DNA of 64,000 nt from Streptomyces hawaiiensis (GCF_004803895.1 NZ_CP021978.1:4216001-4280000), one strand, 5' to 3'. Numbered from the stretch's first letter, positions 1 through 8,682 are shown. A program made the numbers and translations. Notes: generated by a model from the letters alone, not told the origin.

Positions 1-15
1 GGGTTTCTCGGACAT
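1..15 (-). CDS. purM: Start of purM (AIR synthetase), truncated by the window edge
   Basis: Read on the minus strand, the first 15 bases encode Met-Ser-Glu-Lys-Pro beginning at an ATG (bases 13-15), with an AAAGG-like ribosome site about 13 bases upstream. It lies 45 bases downstream of the purF stop on the same strand. In Streptomyces purM (phosphoribosylformylglycinamidine cyclo-ligase) normally follows purF, and many homologues begin Met-Ser-Glu. The identification rests on position and these five residues only. Confidence 0.55.
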
Positions 16-60
16 GGCTAAAGAGAACCTTTGTGTCGTACGGCAGGTGTTACGGGCCGT

Positions 61-1590
61 CTACGGGCGGCGGATCGCGTCGGCGGCGGCCGTGGCGGCC
101 GGGCCGGCGGCCAGCTCCGTCTCCAGCAGCTGCTTGCCGAGCAGCTCGGGGTCCGGGAGCTCCATCGGGTACTCGCCGTCGAAGCAGGCACGGCACAGGT
201 TCGGCTTGGCGATGGTGGTCGCCTCGATCATGCCGTCGATGGAGATGTAGGCCAGGGAATCGGCGCCCAGGGAGGTGCCGATCTCGTCGATCGTCATGCC
301 GTTGGCGATGAGCTCGGCGCGGGTGGCGAAGTCGATGCCGAAGAAGCAGGGCCACTTCACGGGCGGGGACGAGATCCGGATGTGGACCTCGGCGGCGCCC
401 GCCTCGCGGAGCATGCGGACCAGGGCCCGCTGGGTGTTGCCGCGCACGATCGAGTCGTCGACGACGACCAGGCGCTTGCCCTTGATGACTTCCTTCAGCG
501 GGTTCAGCTTCAGGCGGATGCCCAGCTGGCGGATGGTCTGCGAGGGCTGGATGAAGGTCCGTCCGACATACGCGTTCTTGACCAGGCCGGCGCCGAACGG
601 GATGCCGGACGCCTCCGCGTAGCCGATCGCCGCGGGCGTGCCGGACTCCGGGGTCGCTATCACCAGGTCGGCCTCGGCCGGGGCCTCCTTCGCCAGCTTG
701 CGGCCCATCTCCACGCGGGAGAGGTACACGTTCCGGCCGGCGATGTCGGTGTCCGGGCGGGCCAGATAGACGTACTCGAAGACACAGCCCTTGGGCTTCG
801 CGTCCGCGAATCGGGAGGTCCGCAGGCCGTTCTCGTCGATGGCGACGAACTCGCCCGGCTCGATCTCGCGGACGTAACTGGCGCCGCAGATGTCGAGGGC
901 GGCGGACTCGGAGGCGACGACCCAGCCGCGCTCCAGGCGGCCGAGGACCAGCGGGCGGACGCCCTGCGGGTCACGGGCCGCGTACAGAGTGTTCTCGTCC
1001 ATGAAGACGAGCGAGAAGGCGCCCTTGACCTGCGGAAGGACGGTGTGAGCGGCCTTCTCGATGGTCAGCGGCTTGCCGTCCTCGTCGACCTGGGCCGCGA
1101 GGAGCGCTGTGAGCAGGTCGGTGTCGTTGGTCGCCGCGACGCGCGGGGTGCGGCCGCCTTCCTGCTTGGGCAGGTCGGCGACCATCTCGGCGAGCTGGGC
1201 GGTGTTGACGAGATTGCCGTTGTGGCCGAGCGCGATGGATCCGTGTCCGGTCGCGCGGAAGGTCGGCTGGGCGTTCTCCCAGACGGAGGCACCGGTGGTC
1301 GAGTAGCGGGCGTGTCCGACCGCGATGTGACCCTGGAGCGAACCGAGGGAGGTCTCGTCGAAGACCTGGGAAACCAGGCCCATGTCCTTGAAGACGAGGA
1401 TCTGTGAGCCGTTGCTGACCGCGATCCCCGCGGATTCCTGGCCTCGATGCTGGAGGGCGTAGAGCCCGAAGTACGTGAGCTTGGCGACCTCTTCGCCCGG
1501 AGCCCAGACACCGAAGACGCCGCAAGCGTCCTGGGGGCCCTTCTCACCGGGGAGCAGGTCGTGGTTGAGTCGTCCGTCACCACGTGGCAC
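61..1590 (-). CDS. purF: Amidophosphoribosyltransferase PurF (509 aa)
   Basis: Catalyses the committed step of purine synthesis, PRPP plus glutamine to 5-phosphoribosylamine, in the cytosol. A 22-residue propeptide precedes Cys23 (CGVFG), which becomes the N-terminal nucleophile of the glutaminase domain after self-cleavage. The C-terminal half carries the PRPP loop VVVDDSIVRGNT. Four cysteines in the contexts KGCVFEY, WPCFFG and LCRACFDG match the [4Fe-4S] ligands of the Bacillus-type enzyme. Full length for the family. It is followed 45 bases downstream by purM. Upstream, the META lipoprotein gene ends 64 bases away on the same strand. Confidence 0.97.
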   Translation of the reverse strand: MPRGDGRLNHDLLPGEKGPQDACGVFGVWAPGEEVAKLTYFGLYALQHRGQESAGIAVSNGSQILVFKDMGLVSQVFDETSLGSLQGHIAVGHARYSTTGASVWENAQPTFRATGHGSIALGHNGNLVNTAQLAEMVADLPKQEGGRTPRVAATNDTDLLTALLAAQVDEDGKPLTIEKAAHTVLPQVKGAFSLVFMDENTLYAARDPQGVRPLVLGRLERGWVVASESAALDICGASYVREIEPGEFVAIDENGLRTSRFADAKPKGCVFEYVYLARPDTDIAGRNVYLSRVEMGRKLAKEAPAEADLVIATPESGTPAAIGYAEASGIPFGAGLVKNAYVGRTFIQPSQTIRQLGIRLKLNPLKEVIKGKRLVVVDDSIVRGNTQRALVRMLREAGAAEVHIRISSPPVKWPCFFGIDFATRAELIANGMTIDEIGTSLGADSLAYISIDGMIEATTIAKPNLCRACFDGEYPMELPDPELLGKQLLETELAAGPAATAAADAIRRP

Positions 1591-1653
1591 GCCTCCGAGT
1601 GTAGGCGAGGTCGACCACTGGTCCGAATTGGGGATACCGGACTTTCCGGTGGA

Positions 1654-2427
1654 TCACCGCTCGGCGACCGCCCGCACACTCGTACCGTTTTCGCTGGTCA
1701 GCGTGAGGGTTTGGTGATCGACTCCGTACTTCAGCTTTCCGTCGAAAAGACGCAGCAGGGTCTTCTCACCGGTCATGAGTGAGTCTTCGCACATCATTCG
1801 GGTCGTGGCCGGGGGGCCGAGGGTGATATGGCCGTCGCGGACCGTGGCCTTGGCGTTCACCTTGTTGCAGCCCAGGCTGCCGGAGACGGTGCCCTTCTTC
1901 TCGTCGAAGGTGAGGTGGGCACGGCCGTCGGCCTTCGGGGTCGTGACGGTCCACTTGGTGCCGGCCAGCGGGGCGTCCTCGGCCTCGGTCAGGTGGACGG
2001 TGTCGCCCCGGCCGGTGGTGAGGGTGAGGCGGTCGTCGTCCACCTTCGCCTTCAGCTCCTGGTCGGAGAAGGCGTGCGCGAGGGCCTTCTCGAACGCCAT
2101 GGGCTTGCCCTCGCAGGCCATCTCGGTGGCCATGGTCTTGCCCAGCCGGATGCGGTCGCCGTCGACGGTGGCCTCGGCACTGAAGTTGTTGCAGCCGAAG
2201 CTGCCCTCGGCCCGGCCCTTGTCGATGGTCACGTGGGCGCCGGTGGGGGCCTTGTGCGTCCTGCCGTCCGCGGTGACGCTGTCCACGCTCCACCGCACGC
2301 CGGTGACCGGCTTGTCGGCACCGACCGAGCCGCTGCCGCTGTCCGCCTTCTCACTGCCACAGGCCGCCATGAGCGGGACGAGCATGGCGGCGGCCGTCAG
2401 AGTCATGCGCTGCTTCTGCCTGTCCAT
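1654..2427 (-). CDS. META-domain (HslJ-like) lipoprotein (257 aa)
   Basis: A predicted exported lipoprotein. It has a basic N-terminus, a hydrophobic stretch and a lipobox ending at Cys23 (LMAAC followed by Gly-Ser). Two META/HslJ-like repeats follow, roughly residues 40-145 and 146-255. Each has a conserved Cys-Asn-asparagine core (FGCNNFSA, LGCNKVNA) and a late Met-x-Cys (EMACEG, RMMCED). META domains occur in HslJ, which is linked to novobiocin tolerance, and in other envelope proteins; no enzymatic role is known. It lies between purF and a maleylpyruvate-isomerase-like gene on the same strand. Its substrate is unknown. Confidence 0.85.
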   Translation of the reverse strand: MDRQKQRMTLTAAAMLVPLMAACGSEKADSGSGSVGADKPVTGVRWSVDSVTADGRTHKAPTGAHVTIDKGRAEGSFGCNNFSAEATVDGDRIRLGKTMATEMACEGKPMAFEKALAHAFSDQELKAKVDDDRLTLTTGRGDTVHLTEAEDAPLAGTKWTVTTPKADGRAHLTFDEKKGTVSGSLGCNKVNAKATVRDGHITLGPPATTRMMCEDSLMTGEKTLLRLFDGKLKYGVDHQTLTLTSENGTSVRAVAER

Positions 2428-2464
2428 GCCACTTCGACGGACGACCCGGGGGGATCGGTTCCCC

Positions 2465-3262
2465 TTATTTCATGAGGGGCAGGCAGGCCGACAGGTCCGC
2501 CCGCTCCCCGCTGGCGCTGACCTTGGCGTCCTCAAGTGCCTGCGCCCATTCCATCCGCCCGGTCGCCAGCCGGATCCAGGTCAGCGGGTCCGTCTCGACG
2601 ACGTTGGGCGGTGTGCCCCGCGTGTGCCTCGGCCCTTCCACGCACTGCACCACCGCGTACGGCGGCACCCGTACCTCCGTCGAGCCGCCGGGGGCCTTCG
2701 CGGCGAGCGCGTCGGCCAGCAGCCGGGTGCAGGTGGCCAGGGCCTGACGGTCGTAGGGGATGTCCAGGCCGGGGACGGCGGCGTTGAGGTCGTCGGTGTG
2801 GACGACGAGTTCGACGGTGCGGGTGACCAGGTAATCGGCGAGGGTCATGGCGCCCGTCCGGGCGGCGAGGACGCGAGTGCCGGAGGCGTCCGTGAGTCTC
2901 TGGGCCAGGCGCTCCCCGGTCTCGGCGTACAGGGCGTCGAGGTCGGGGTGGGCCCCGGCGAGCTGCCGGGTGCCGTCGTCGATGTCCCCGGCTCGGGCGG
3001 CGGTGGCGAAAGGCCAGTCGAGGAGGGTGAGCTCCGGTTTCGCCGGCTCCTCGCGGTCGAGGTTGCGACTGACGGTCTCCACGGCCATGGTCACGTGGGC
3101 CGCGAGCTCCCGGACCGTCCAGTCGCCGAGCCGAGTCGGCAGCGCCAGTTGTCCGGGGGTGAGGGTGTGGACGGCCTGCCGTACGTTCCCGAACTGGGCG
3201 AGCACGGCCGCGCGGATCTTGGCGGGGTCGTAGCTGCGGGTGCGCTTCTTGGCCGGTGGCAT
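2465..3262 (-). CDS. Maleylpyruvate isomerase-like (DinB-fold) family protein (265 aa)
   Basis: The N-terminal half has the four-helix DinB/mycothiol-dependent isomerase pattern, including VHTLTPGQLALPTRLGDWTVRELAAHV near residues 35-60. A His-containing segment, VELVVHTDDL, follows near residue 170, and the C-terminus resembles an SCP2-like domain. In actinobacteria this family includes mycothiol-dependent maleylpyruvate isomerase and many uncharacterised members, so the reaction cannot be assigned. The start ATG is the only one giving the full N-terminal helix. It is followed by the META lipoprotein after 37 bases and may be cotranscribed with it. Confidence 0.75.
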   Translation of the reverse strand: MPPAKKRTRSYDPAKIRAAVLAQFGNVRQAVHTLTPGQLALPTRLGDWTVRELAAHVTMAVETVSRNLDREEPAKPELTLLDWPFATAARAGDIDDGTRQLAGAHPDLDALYAETGERLAQRLTDASGTRVLAARTGAMTLADYLVTRTVELVVHTDDLNAAVPGLDIPYDRQALATCTRLLADALAAKAPGGSTEVRVPPYAVVQCVEGPRHTRGTPPNVVETDPLTWIRLATGRMEWAQALEDAKVSASGERADLSACLPLMK

Positions 3263-3272
3263 GGGAGTCAGC

Positions 3273-4106
3273 CTAAGCGCGGCCTACGACAGCCGGAGGC
3301 GCCTCGAAGATCTCCCCGTTGCAGGGCACGCCGATGCCCTGCCAGGTGAAGGGGACGCCCCGGGCCGCATCCGGGTCCGGGCCGTCCATGAGCTGGAAGT
3401 GCAGGTGCGGTTCGGAGGAGTTACCGGAGTTGCCGCAGCGGGCGAGCACCTGCCCGGCCCGCACCCGGTCGCCCTCGCGGACGGTGAGGGAGCCGCGCTG
3501 GAGGTGGGCGTAGGCGGCGTGGGTGCCGTTGCCGAGGTCGAGGACGAGGTGGTTGCCGAGGATGCGGTGCACCCCGGCCATGTCACGCACGGAGCCCTCG
3601 ACAAGCAGCAGGTAGAGCAGCCCGAGCAGCGAGGTGCGGCTGAGGTGGTCGCGCTGACCGTCCGCGGCCCGTACGACCGTGGCGTCGGCGACCGCGAGGA
3701 TCGGGGCGCCGAAGGCCGGGAAGTCCTGGGGACGGCGGGCGAGCGGCCACAGCCAGCGGAAGGCCGGGCGGGCTCCCGGCTCGGGCTCGGCGAGGATGTC
3801 GATGGCGTACGTCTGCCCGTGGGCGTGGACGCCATGGCTCGGGGTTCGCTCGGCCGGGCTGTTCAGCGCCGACCAGCGGCCGGTCACGGGCGGGGCGACC
3901 TCCAGGGGCTCACGGGCGACCCGGGGGTCGTCCGGGGCGCCGCCCCAGCGGTTGGCGACGGTGACGACGGCGTACGCGAGGACCAGTACCAGGCAGTTCC
4001 ACAGGACGTGGTAGCCCCAGTCGAAGCAGATATGGGCCGTGACCAGGCCGATGAAGGCCAGCTGAAGGCCCCGGAAAGCCACCATGCCGAGCTTGCGTGC
4101 GGACAT
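3273..4106 (-). CDS. Membrane-anchored M23 (LytM-type) peptidase (277 aa)
   Basis: Residues 1-50 hold two hydrophobic segments (AFRGLQLAFIGLVTAHICF and the WNCLVLVLAYAVVTVA stretch). An M23 domain follows, with zinc/catalytic motifs HAHGQTYAID, HAAYAHL and PHLHFQ. Such peptidases cut peptidoglycan cross-bridges or, when inactive, activate amidases. I chose the ATG at 4106 because GGGGGA lies 5 bases upstream; the open frame extends further but would run antisense-like through the ArsR gene. The start is 17 bases after the ArsR stop, so the two form one operon. It probably acts at the outer membrane face. Confidence 0.85.
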   Translation of the reverse strand: MSARKLGMVAFRGLQLAFIGLVTAHICFDWGYHVLWNCLVLVLAYAVVTVANRWGGAPDDPRVAREPLEVAPPVTGRWSALNSPAERTPSHGVHAHGQTYAIDILAEPEPGARPAFRWLWPLARRPQDFPAFGAPILAVADATVVRAADGQRDHLSRTSLLGLLYLLLVEGSVRDMAGVHRILGNHLVLDLGNGTHAAYAHLQRGSLTVREGDRVRAGQVLARCGNSGNSSEPHLHFQLMDGPDPDAARGVPFTWQGIGVPCNGEIFEAPPAVVGRA

Positions 4107-4123
4107 CCAGTCCCCCAGTTCGT

Positions 4124-4624
4124 CTACGGCCGGGTGGTCGCCAGCGCCACCAGCAGCGGTACGACCCGCCCCGGGGGCACCTCGTAGCGGCCCCGGCCGG
4201 TCGTGTGCAGCCAGCCCGTGCCGGTGAGCTGGCGCAGGTGGTGGTAGATCTGGCCGGTCGTGCCGAGCTCGGCCGGCTCGGCGAGTTCGGCGGCGGTGCG
4301 CCGACCGCCGAGGATCTCGCGGAGCAGGCGGATCCGGACCGGGTGTCCGAGCGCTGCGAACGACTCGGCGGCCGTCGTCCAGTCGTCCTCCAGCAGGCTC
4401 TCCGTGAGAGCCGCCATCTGCCACGAGTACGCCTCGCCCGTCGGCAGGCGCACGGAGCCGGTGTAGAGGACACCGCCGTCGGCTGCCCCGGCCTCGGACA
4501 GCTGCTCCCTGAGCCCGTTCAGGGCCCAGAAGTCGCTCCCGTCGAGACGGGGGCCGGTGCGCTGGGCGCCTTCCAGGGCCGCCAGACGGTGTTCGAGGGC
4601 GGCGACACGCTGTTCCAGTTCCAC
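4124..4624 (-). CDS. ArsR-type winged-helix regulator (166 aa)
   Basis: Begins at a GTG with a short coiled-coil-like N-terminus (MELEQRVAALEHRLAALEG). Residues 85-155 form an ArsR/winged-helix domain (FAALGHPVRIRLLREILGG, then a Gly-Gln-Ile-Tyr-His-His-Leu recognition helix). No obvious cysteine metal site is seen, so this is probably not a classical metal sensor. It precedes the M23 peptidase gene by 17 bases, and a 22-bp perfect palindrome starts 10 bases upstream of its GTG. Autoregulation of the two-gene operon is likely (inference). Confidence 0.85.
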   Translation of the reverse strand: MELEQRVAALEHRLAALEGAQRTGPRLDGSDFWALNGLREQLSEAGAADGGVLYTGSVRLPTGEAYSWQMAALTESLLEDDWTTAAESFAALGHPVRIRLLREILGGRRTAAELAEPAELGTTGQIYHHLRQLTGTGWLHTTGRGRYEVPPGRVVPLLVALATTRP

Positions 4625-4634
4625 GCGTTGATAT

Positions 4635-4656
4635 TACGGAACTACGTAGTTCCGTA
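4635..4656. promoter_or_regulatory. 22-bp perfect palindrome, probable ArsR operator
   Basis: A perfect 22-bp inverted repeat with no spacer; the half-site is TACGGAACTAC. It ends 10 bases upstream of the ArsR-type regulator's GTG start, where a repressor would block transcription or translation initiation. Such symmetry is typical of winged-helix operators. Binding is inferred from position. Confidence 0.7.
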
Positions 4657-4737
4657 CAAGAACGAGATCGCGCCGGCTTGTCCGGACACGGCGAAGCCCC
4701 CGCCGGTGGACCGGACGGGGGCTTCGGAACAGGTCGA

Positions 4738-6996
4738 CTACGCCAGCAGCGCCGGGATCGTGCCCTCGTGCGTCTCGCGCAGCTCGGCCAGGCTGAGCGC
4801 GAACTCGCCCTGGACGTCCACGGTGTCGCCGTCCACGACACCGATGCGGGTGGCCGGCAGGCCCCGCGCACCGCACATGTCGTTGAAGCGGACCTCCTCC
4901 GAGCGCGGCACGGCCACGACCGCGCGGCCCGCCGACTCGGAGAACAGGAAGGTGAAGGCGTCCAGCCCGTCCGGGACGATCAGACGGGCGCCCTTGCCGC
5001 CGAGCAGCGCCGACTCGACGACCGCCTGGATCAGACCGCCGTCGGACAGGTCGTGCGCCGAGTCGATCATGCCGTCGCGGGAGGCGGAGATCAGGATCTC
5101 GGCGAGCAGCCGCTCGCGCTCCAGATCGACCTCGGGCGGCAGACCGCCGAGGTGGTCGTGCACGACCTGCGACCAGGCCGAGCCACCGAACTCCTCACGC
5201 GTGTCGCCGAGGAGGTAGAGCAGCTGCCCCTCCTCCTGGAAGGCGACGGGCGTGCGGCGGGCCACGTCATCGATCACGCCGAGGACCGCGACCACCGGCG
5301 TCGGGTGGATGGCCGCCTCGCCGGTCTGGTTGTACAGCGAGACGTTGCCGCCGGTCACCGGGGTGCCGAGCTGCTGGCAGGCGTCCGCGAGACCGCGCAC
5401 GGCCTCCGCGAACTGCCACATCACGGCCGGGTCCTCGGGCGAGCCGAAGTTGAGGCAGTCGGAGACGGCCAGCGGCTTGGCGCCGGTGGTGGCCACGTTG
5501 CGGTACGCCTCCGCCAGCGCAAGCTGGGCGCCGTGGTACGGGTCGAGCTTGGCGTACCGGCCGTTGCCGTCCGTGGCGATGGCCACGCCGAGGCCGGTCT
5601 CCTCGTCGATCCGGATCATGCCGGAGTCCTCGGGCTGGGCGAGGACGGTGTTGCCCTGCACGAAGTGGTCGTACTGGCTGGTGATCCAGGACTTGGAGGC
5701 CTGGTTCGGGGAGCCGACCAGCTTGAGGACCTGGTCCTTCAGCTCCTCGGAGGTCGTCGGCCGCGGCAGCTTGTTCGCGTCGTCGGCCTGGAGCTCGTCC
5801 TGCCAGGACGGGCGGGCGTACGGGCGCTCGTAGACCGGACCCTCGTGCGCGACCGTGCGCGGGTCGACGTCGACGATCTTGCCGCCGTGCCAGTAGATCT
5901 CCAGGCGGTCGCCGTCGGTCACCTCACCGATGACGGTGGCGATGACGTCCCACTTCTCGCAGATCTCCAGGAAGCGGTCGACCTTCCCCGGCTCGACGAC
6001 CGCGCACATGCGTTCCTGCGACTCGCTCATGAGGATTTCCTCGGGCGAGAGCGTGGAGTCGCGCAGCGGGACGTCGTCCAGGGTGACGCGCATGCCGCCG
6101 GAGCCGTTGGAGGCGAGCTCGGAGGTGGCGCAGGACAGGCCCGCGGCACCGAGGTCCTGGATGCCGACGACCAGCTTCTCGGCGAAGGCCTCCAGGGTGC
6201 ACTCGATGAGGAGCTTCTCCTGGAAGGGGTCGCCGACCTGCACGGCCGGGCGCTTCGACGGCTTGGCGTCGTCGAAGGTCTCCGAGGCCAGGATCGAGGC
6301 GCCGCCGATGCCGTCACCGCCGGTCCGGGCCCCGTACAGGATGACCTTGTTGCCCGCGCCGGAGGCCTTCGCGAGGTGGATGTCCTCGTGCCGCATGACG
6401 CCGATGGCACCGGCGTTGACCAGCGGGTTGCCCTGGTAGCAGGCGTCGAAGACGACCTCGCCGCCGATGTTGGGCAGACCCAGGCAGTTGCCGTAGCCGC
6501 CGATGCCCGCGACGACGCCCGGCAGGACGCGCTTGGTGTCGGGGTGGTCGGCCGCGCCGAACCGCAGCGGGTCGACGACCGCGACCGGGCGGGCGCCCAT
6601 GGCGATGATGTCGCGGACGATGCCGCCGACACCGGTGGCCGCGCCCTGGTAGGGCTCGACGTACGACGGGTGGTTGTGGGACTCGACCTTGAAGGTGACG
6701 GCGTAGCCCTGGCCGACGTCCACGACACCGGCGTTCTCACCGATACCGACGAGCATCGCGTCGGACTCGGGGGCCTTCTCGCCGAACTGGCGCAGGTGCA
6801 CCTTGCTGCTCTTGTACGAGCAGTGCTCCGACCACATCACCGAGTACATGGCGAGCTCGGCCCCGGTGGGCCGGCGGCCGAGGATCTCCACGACCCGCTC
6901 GTACTCGTCCTTCTTCAGGCCCAGTTCGGCCCAGGGCAGCTCGACGTCGGGGGTCGCGGCCGCGTGCTCGACCGTGTCCAGAGGCGTCCGGCTCAT
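4738..6996 (-). CDS. purL: Phosphoribosylformylglycinamidine synthase subunit PurL (752 aa)
   Basis: Large subunit of the three-part PurSQL enzyme, which converts FGAR, glutamine and ATP to FGAM. Family signatures include MWSEHCSYKSSK near residue 55, the Gly-rich VGGIVRDI region, and FQEEGQLLYLLGD in the second half. It has the short, roughly 750-residue form that needs separate PurS and PurQ, unlike the 1300-residue enterobacterial fusion. I chose the ATG at 6996 because it overlaps the purQ stop by four bases (ATGA); a longer open frame to 7167 lies inside purQ. It is the last gene of purS-purQ-purL. Confidence 0.97.
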   Translation of the reverse strand: MSRTPLDTVEHAAATPDVELPWAELGLKKDEYERVVEILGRRPTGAELAMYSVMWSEHCSYKSSKVHLRQFGEKAPESDAMLVGIGENAGVVDVGQGYAVTFKVESHNHPSYVEPYQGAATGVGGIVRDIIAMGARPVAVVDPLRFGAADHPDTKRVLPGVVAGIGGYGNCLGLPNIGGEVVFDACYQGNPLVNAGAIGVMRHEDIHLAKASGAGNKVILYGARTGGDGIGGASILASETFDDAKPSKRPAVQVGDPFQEKLLIECTLEAFAEKLVVGIQDLGAAGLSCATSELASNGSGGMRVTLDDVPLRDSTLSPEEILMSESQERMCAVVEPGKVDRFLEICEKWDVIATVIGEVTDGDRLEIYWHGGKIVDVDPRTVAHEGPVYERPYARPSWQDELQADDANKLPRPTTSEELKDQVLKLVGSPNQASKSWITSQYDHFVQGNTVLAQPEDSGMIRIDEETGLGVAIATDGNGRYAKLDPYHGAQLALAEAYRNVATTGAKPLAVSDCLNFGSPEDPAVMWQFAEAVRGLADACQQLGTPVTGGNVSLYNQTGEAAIHPTPVVAVLGVIDDVARRTPVAFQEEGQLLYLLGDTREEFGGSAWSQVVHDHLGGLPPEVDLERERLLAEILISASRDGMIDSAHDLSDGGLIQAVVESALLGGKGARLIVPDGLDAFTFLFSESAGRAVVAVPRSEEVRFNDMCGARGLPATRIGVVDGDTVDVQGEFALSLAELRETHEGTIPALLA

Positions 6997-7697
6997 GCGT
7001 TGACCAGCTTCTTGAGGATCGAGGTGAAGAACGGCAGACCGTCGGTACGACCCGTACCGATCAGCGGCTCCACGGCGTGCTCCGGGTGCGGCATGAGGCC
7101 GACCACGTTGCCTGCCTCGTTGCTGACACCGGCGATGTCGCGCTGGGAGCCGTTGGGGTTGCCGCATCCATCAGCGGCTTCGCCGCGGACCACGTAGCGG
7201 AACGCGACGCGGCCCTCGGCCTCCAGCTTGTCGAGCGTGTACGCGTCGGCGACGTACTGCCCGTCGTTGTTCTTCAGCGGGATGTGAATCTCCTGGCCGG
7301 GCGCGTAGTCGGTGGTCCAGGCGGTCCCGGCGTTCTCCACCCGCAGCTTCTGGTCGCGGCAGATGAAGTGCAGGTGGTTGTTGCGGAGCATCGTGCCCGG
7401 CAGCAGATGGGCCTCGGTGAGGATCTGGAAGCCGTTGCAGATGCCGAGCACCGGCAGACCGGCTTTCGCCTGCTCCAGCAGGGGCTCCATCACCGGCGAG
7501 AAACGGGCGATGGCCCCGGCGCGCAGATAGTCGCCGTAGGAGAAACCACCGCACAGCACCACGGCGTCGACCTGCTTGAGGTCCTTGTCCTTGTGCCAGA
7601 GGGCGACCGGCTCGGCGCCCGCGACGCGGATCGCGCGCTGGGTGTCACGGTCGTCCAGGCTGCCGGGAAAAGTGACGACGCCAATACGAGCGGTCAC
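6993..7697 (-). CDS. purQ: Phosphoribosylformylglycinamidine synthase glutaminase PurQ (234 aa)
   Basis: Class I glutamine amidotransferase subunit that delivers ammonia to PurL. The nucleophile cysteine is in LGICNGFQIL, near residue 90, after the CGGFSYGDYLRAGAIA oxyanion region. The catalytic His-Pro-Glu is in MPHPEHAVEP near the C-terminus. Full family length. Its start overlaps the purS stop by four bases and its stop overlaps purL, so the three subunits are translationally coupled. Confidence 0.97.
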   Translation of the reverse strand: MTARIGVVTFPGSLDDRDTQRAIRVAGAEPVALWHKDKDLKQVDAVVLCGGFSYGDYLRAGAIARFSPVMEPLLEQAKAGLPVLGICNGFQILTEAHLLPGTMLRNNHLHFICRDQKLRVENAGTAWTTDYAPGQEIHIPLKNNDGQYVADAYTLDKLEAEGRVAFRYVVRGEAADGCGNPNGSQRDIAGVSNEAGNVVGLMPHPEHAVEPLIGTGRTDGLPFFTSILKKLVNA

Positions 7698-7957
7698 TTC
7701 GCGGCCTCCGCGACTTCCTCGACCCGGATCGTGAAGTCCTCGATCACGGTGTTCGCGAGGAAGGACTCCGCAAGATCATGAATGCGGGCGAGGGCGGCCT
7801 CGTCGACCGGCCCGTCAACTTCCAGTTCGAAACGCTTTCCCTGGCGGACGTCCGAGATCCCGTCGAATCCCAGCCGCGGCAGTGCGCGCTGCACCGCCTG
7901 GCCCTGGGGGTCGAGGATCTCCGGCTTGAGCATGACGTCGACTACGACGCGTGCCAC
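7694..7957 (-). CDS. purS: Phosphoribosylformylglycinamidine synthase subunit PurS (87 aa)
   Basis: Small dimeric subunit that bridges PurQ and PurL. The sequence ARVVVDVMLKPEILDPQGQA is a PurS hallmark. I prefer the GTG at 7957 over the GTG at 7963 because GGGAG sits 5 bases from the former and only one base from the latter. It is the first gene of the purS-purQ-purL operon; about 320 bases separate it from the divergent lsr2-like gene. Confidence 0.95.
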   Translation of the reverse strand: MARVVVDVMLKPEILDPQGQAVQRALPRLGFDGISDVRQGKRFELEVDGPVDEAALARIHDLAESFLANTVIEDFTIRVEEVAEAAK

Positions 7958-8279
7958 TGGCACTCCCGGTGTGTGGTGCTGAGCAGGTCCCTTCAGACTA
8001 CCCGCCCAAAATTTCTACGCGCGTTGACTTGTAGGAAACTACGTGACCGTCATCACGATCCGGCATCGACGGACCCGTACAAGAAATTTTCGGGAAAGAT
8101 TCCGGATCGACACCCGAAACCTATTGCGCGGGCCTGTCTCCCGCCACCACCCTTCCAATGAAGTCGCTCCGCTCCCTCTTGATTTTGGACACGCGGAAGG
8201 ATTTAGTCGGGCTTCACAATGTATTGCCAGGCACTGTACAAATGAATTGACAAAGTGCCGCATGAAGGGACCGATATTC
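7958..8279. other. Divergent intergenic region between purS and the Lsr2-like gene
   Basis: About 320 bases without a convincing gene, clearly richer in A+T than its neighbours. For purS a TAGTCT (-10-like) lies on the minus strand at 7995-8000. A TTGACA sits at 8247-8252 upstream of the Lsr2-like start, without a good -10 at normal spacing. A short inverted repeat GTAGGAAACTAC occurs at 8031-8042. The A+T-rich character would suit autoregulation by the Lsr2-like protein (inference). Confidence 0.5.
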
Positions 8280-8597
8280 GTGGCGCAGAAGGTCGTGGTC
8301 ACTCTCTTTGACGACATCGACGGCTCGGAAGCGACGGAAACGATCGCCTTCGGACTGGACGGCAAGTCGTACGAGATCGACCTGAGCGAAGTCAACGCCG
8401 GAGAACTGCGGAAGGCGCTCGCGCCCTACGTGGAGGCCGGCCGCAAGCGGTCCCGCTCGGGCAAGGCGTACCGGCAGACGGAGGTCGCCCCCGACCCGTC
8501 GGCCGTGCGCGCCTGGGCTCAGGCCAACAAGATGGACGTCCCCGCCCGCGGGCGCATCCCCAAGAAGGTCTACGAGGCGTTCACCGCCGCGCAGTGA
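8280..8597 (+). CDS. lsrL: Lsr2-family nucleoid-associated protein (105 aa)
   Basis: The N-terminus (AQKVVVTLFDDIDGSEA) is the Lsr2 dimerisation signature. The C-terminus carries the DNA-binding half with an Arg-Gly-Arg minor-groove motif (PARGRIPKKVYEAF). Lsr2 proteins bridge A+T-rich DNA and silence acquired genes. Streptomyces has two; the copy beside purS is usually called LsrL, which is why that name is used. I chose the GTG at 8280 because the family begins Met-Ala-Gln-Lys and AAGGGA lies 9 bases upstream; an ATG at 8262 is the alternative. Confidence 0.93.
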   Translation: MAQKVVVTLFDDIDGSEATETIAFGLDGKSYEIDLSEVNAGELRKALAPYVEAGRKRSRSGKAYRQTEVAPDPSAVRAWAQANKMDVPARGRIPKKVYEAFTAAQ

Positions 8598-8651
8598 CGG
8601 CCCGTCGAGCCCGGGCCGATCCCCGGCCACCCGCCCCTCGCGGCAACCGAC

Positions 8652-8682
8652 TTGCGCAGCACCCCGGCTGATCAGCTAGAGT
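8652..8682 (+). promoter_or_regulatory. Probable promoter of tRNA-Gly(TCC)
   Basis: TTGCGC at 8652-8657 and TAGAGT at 8677-8682, 19 bases apart, resemble the principal sigma factor (HrdB) consensus. They lie 49 bases upstream of the tRNA. Confidence 0.45.

Noticed and set aside
31..1407. Plus-strand open frame of 458 codons over purF
   Set aside because: It is the antisense shadow of purF, as expected for GC-rich DNA, and has no ribosome site or recognised domain.
3273..4871. A 532-codon open frame continuing upstream of the M23 peptidase start
   Set aside because: The upstream part lies on the same strand as the ArsR gene in another frame, is Arg/Pro-rich, and the ATG at 4106 has a good ribosome site.
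8031..8042. GTAGGAAACTAC as a second ArsR operator
   Set aside because: It resembles half of the 4635-4656 palindrome only loosely and is not symmetric in the same way; probably coincidence.
8247..8275. TTGACA-based promoter for the Lsr2-like gene
   Set aside because: No acceptable -10 lies 16-19 bases downstream, so it was mentioned but not annotated as a promoter.
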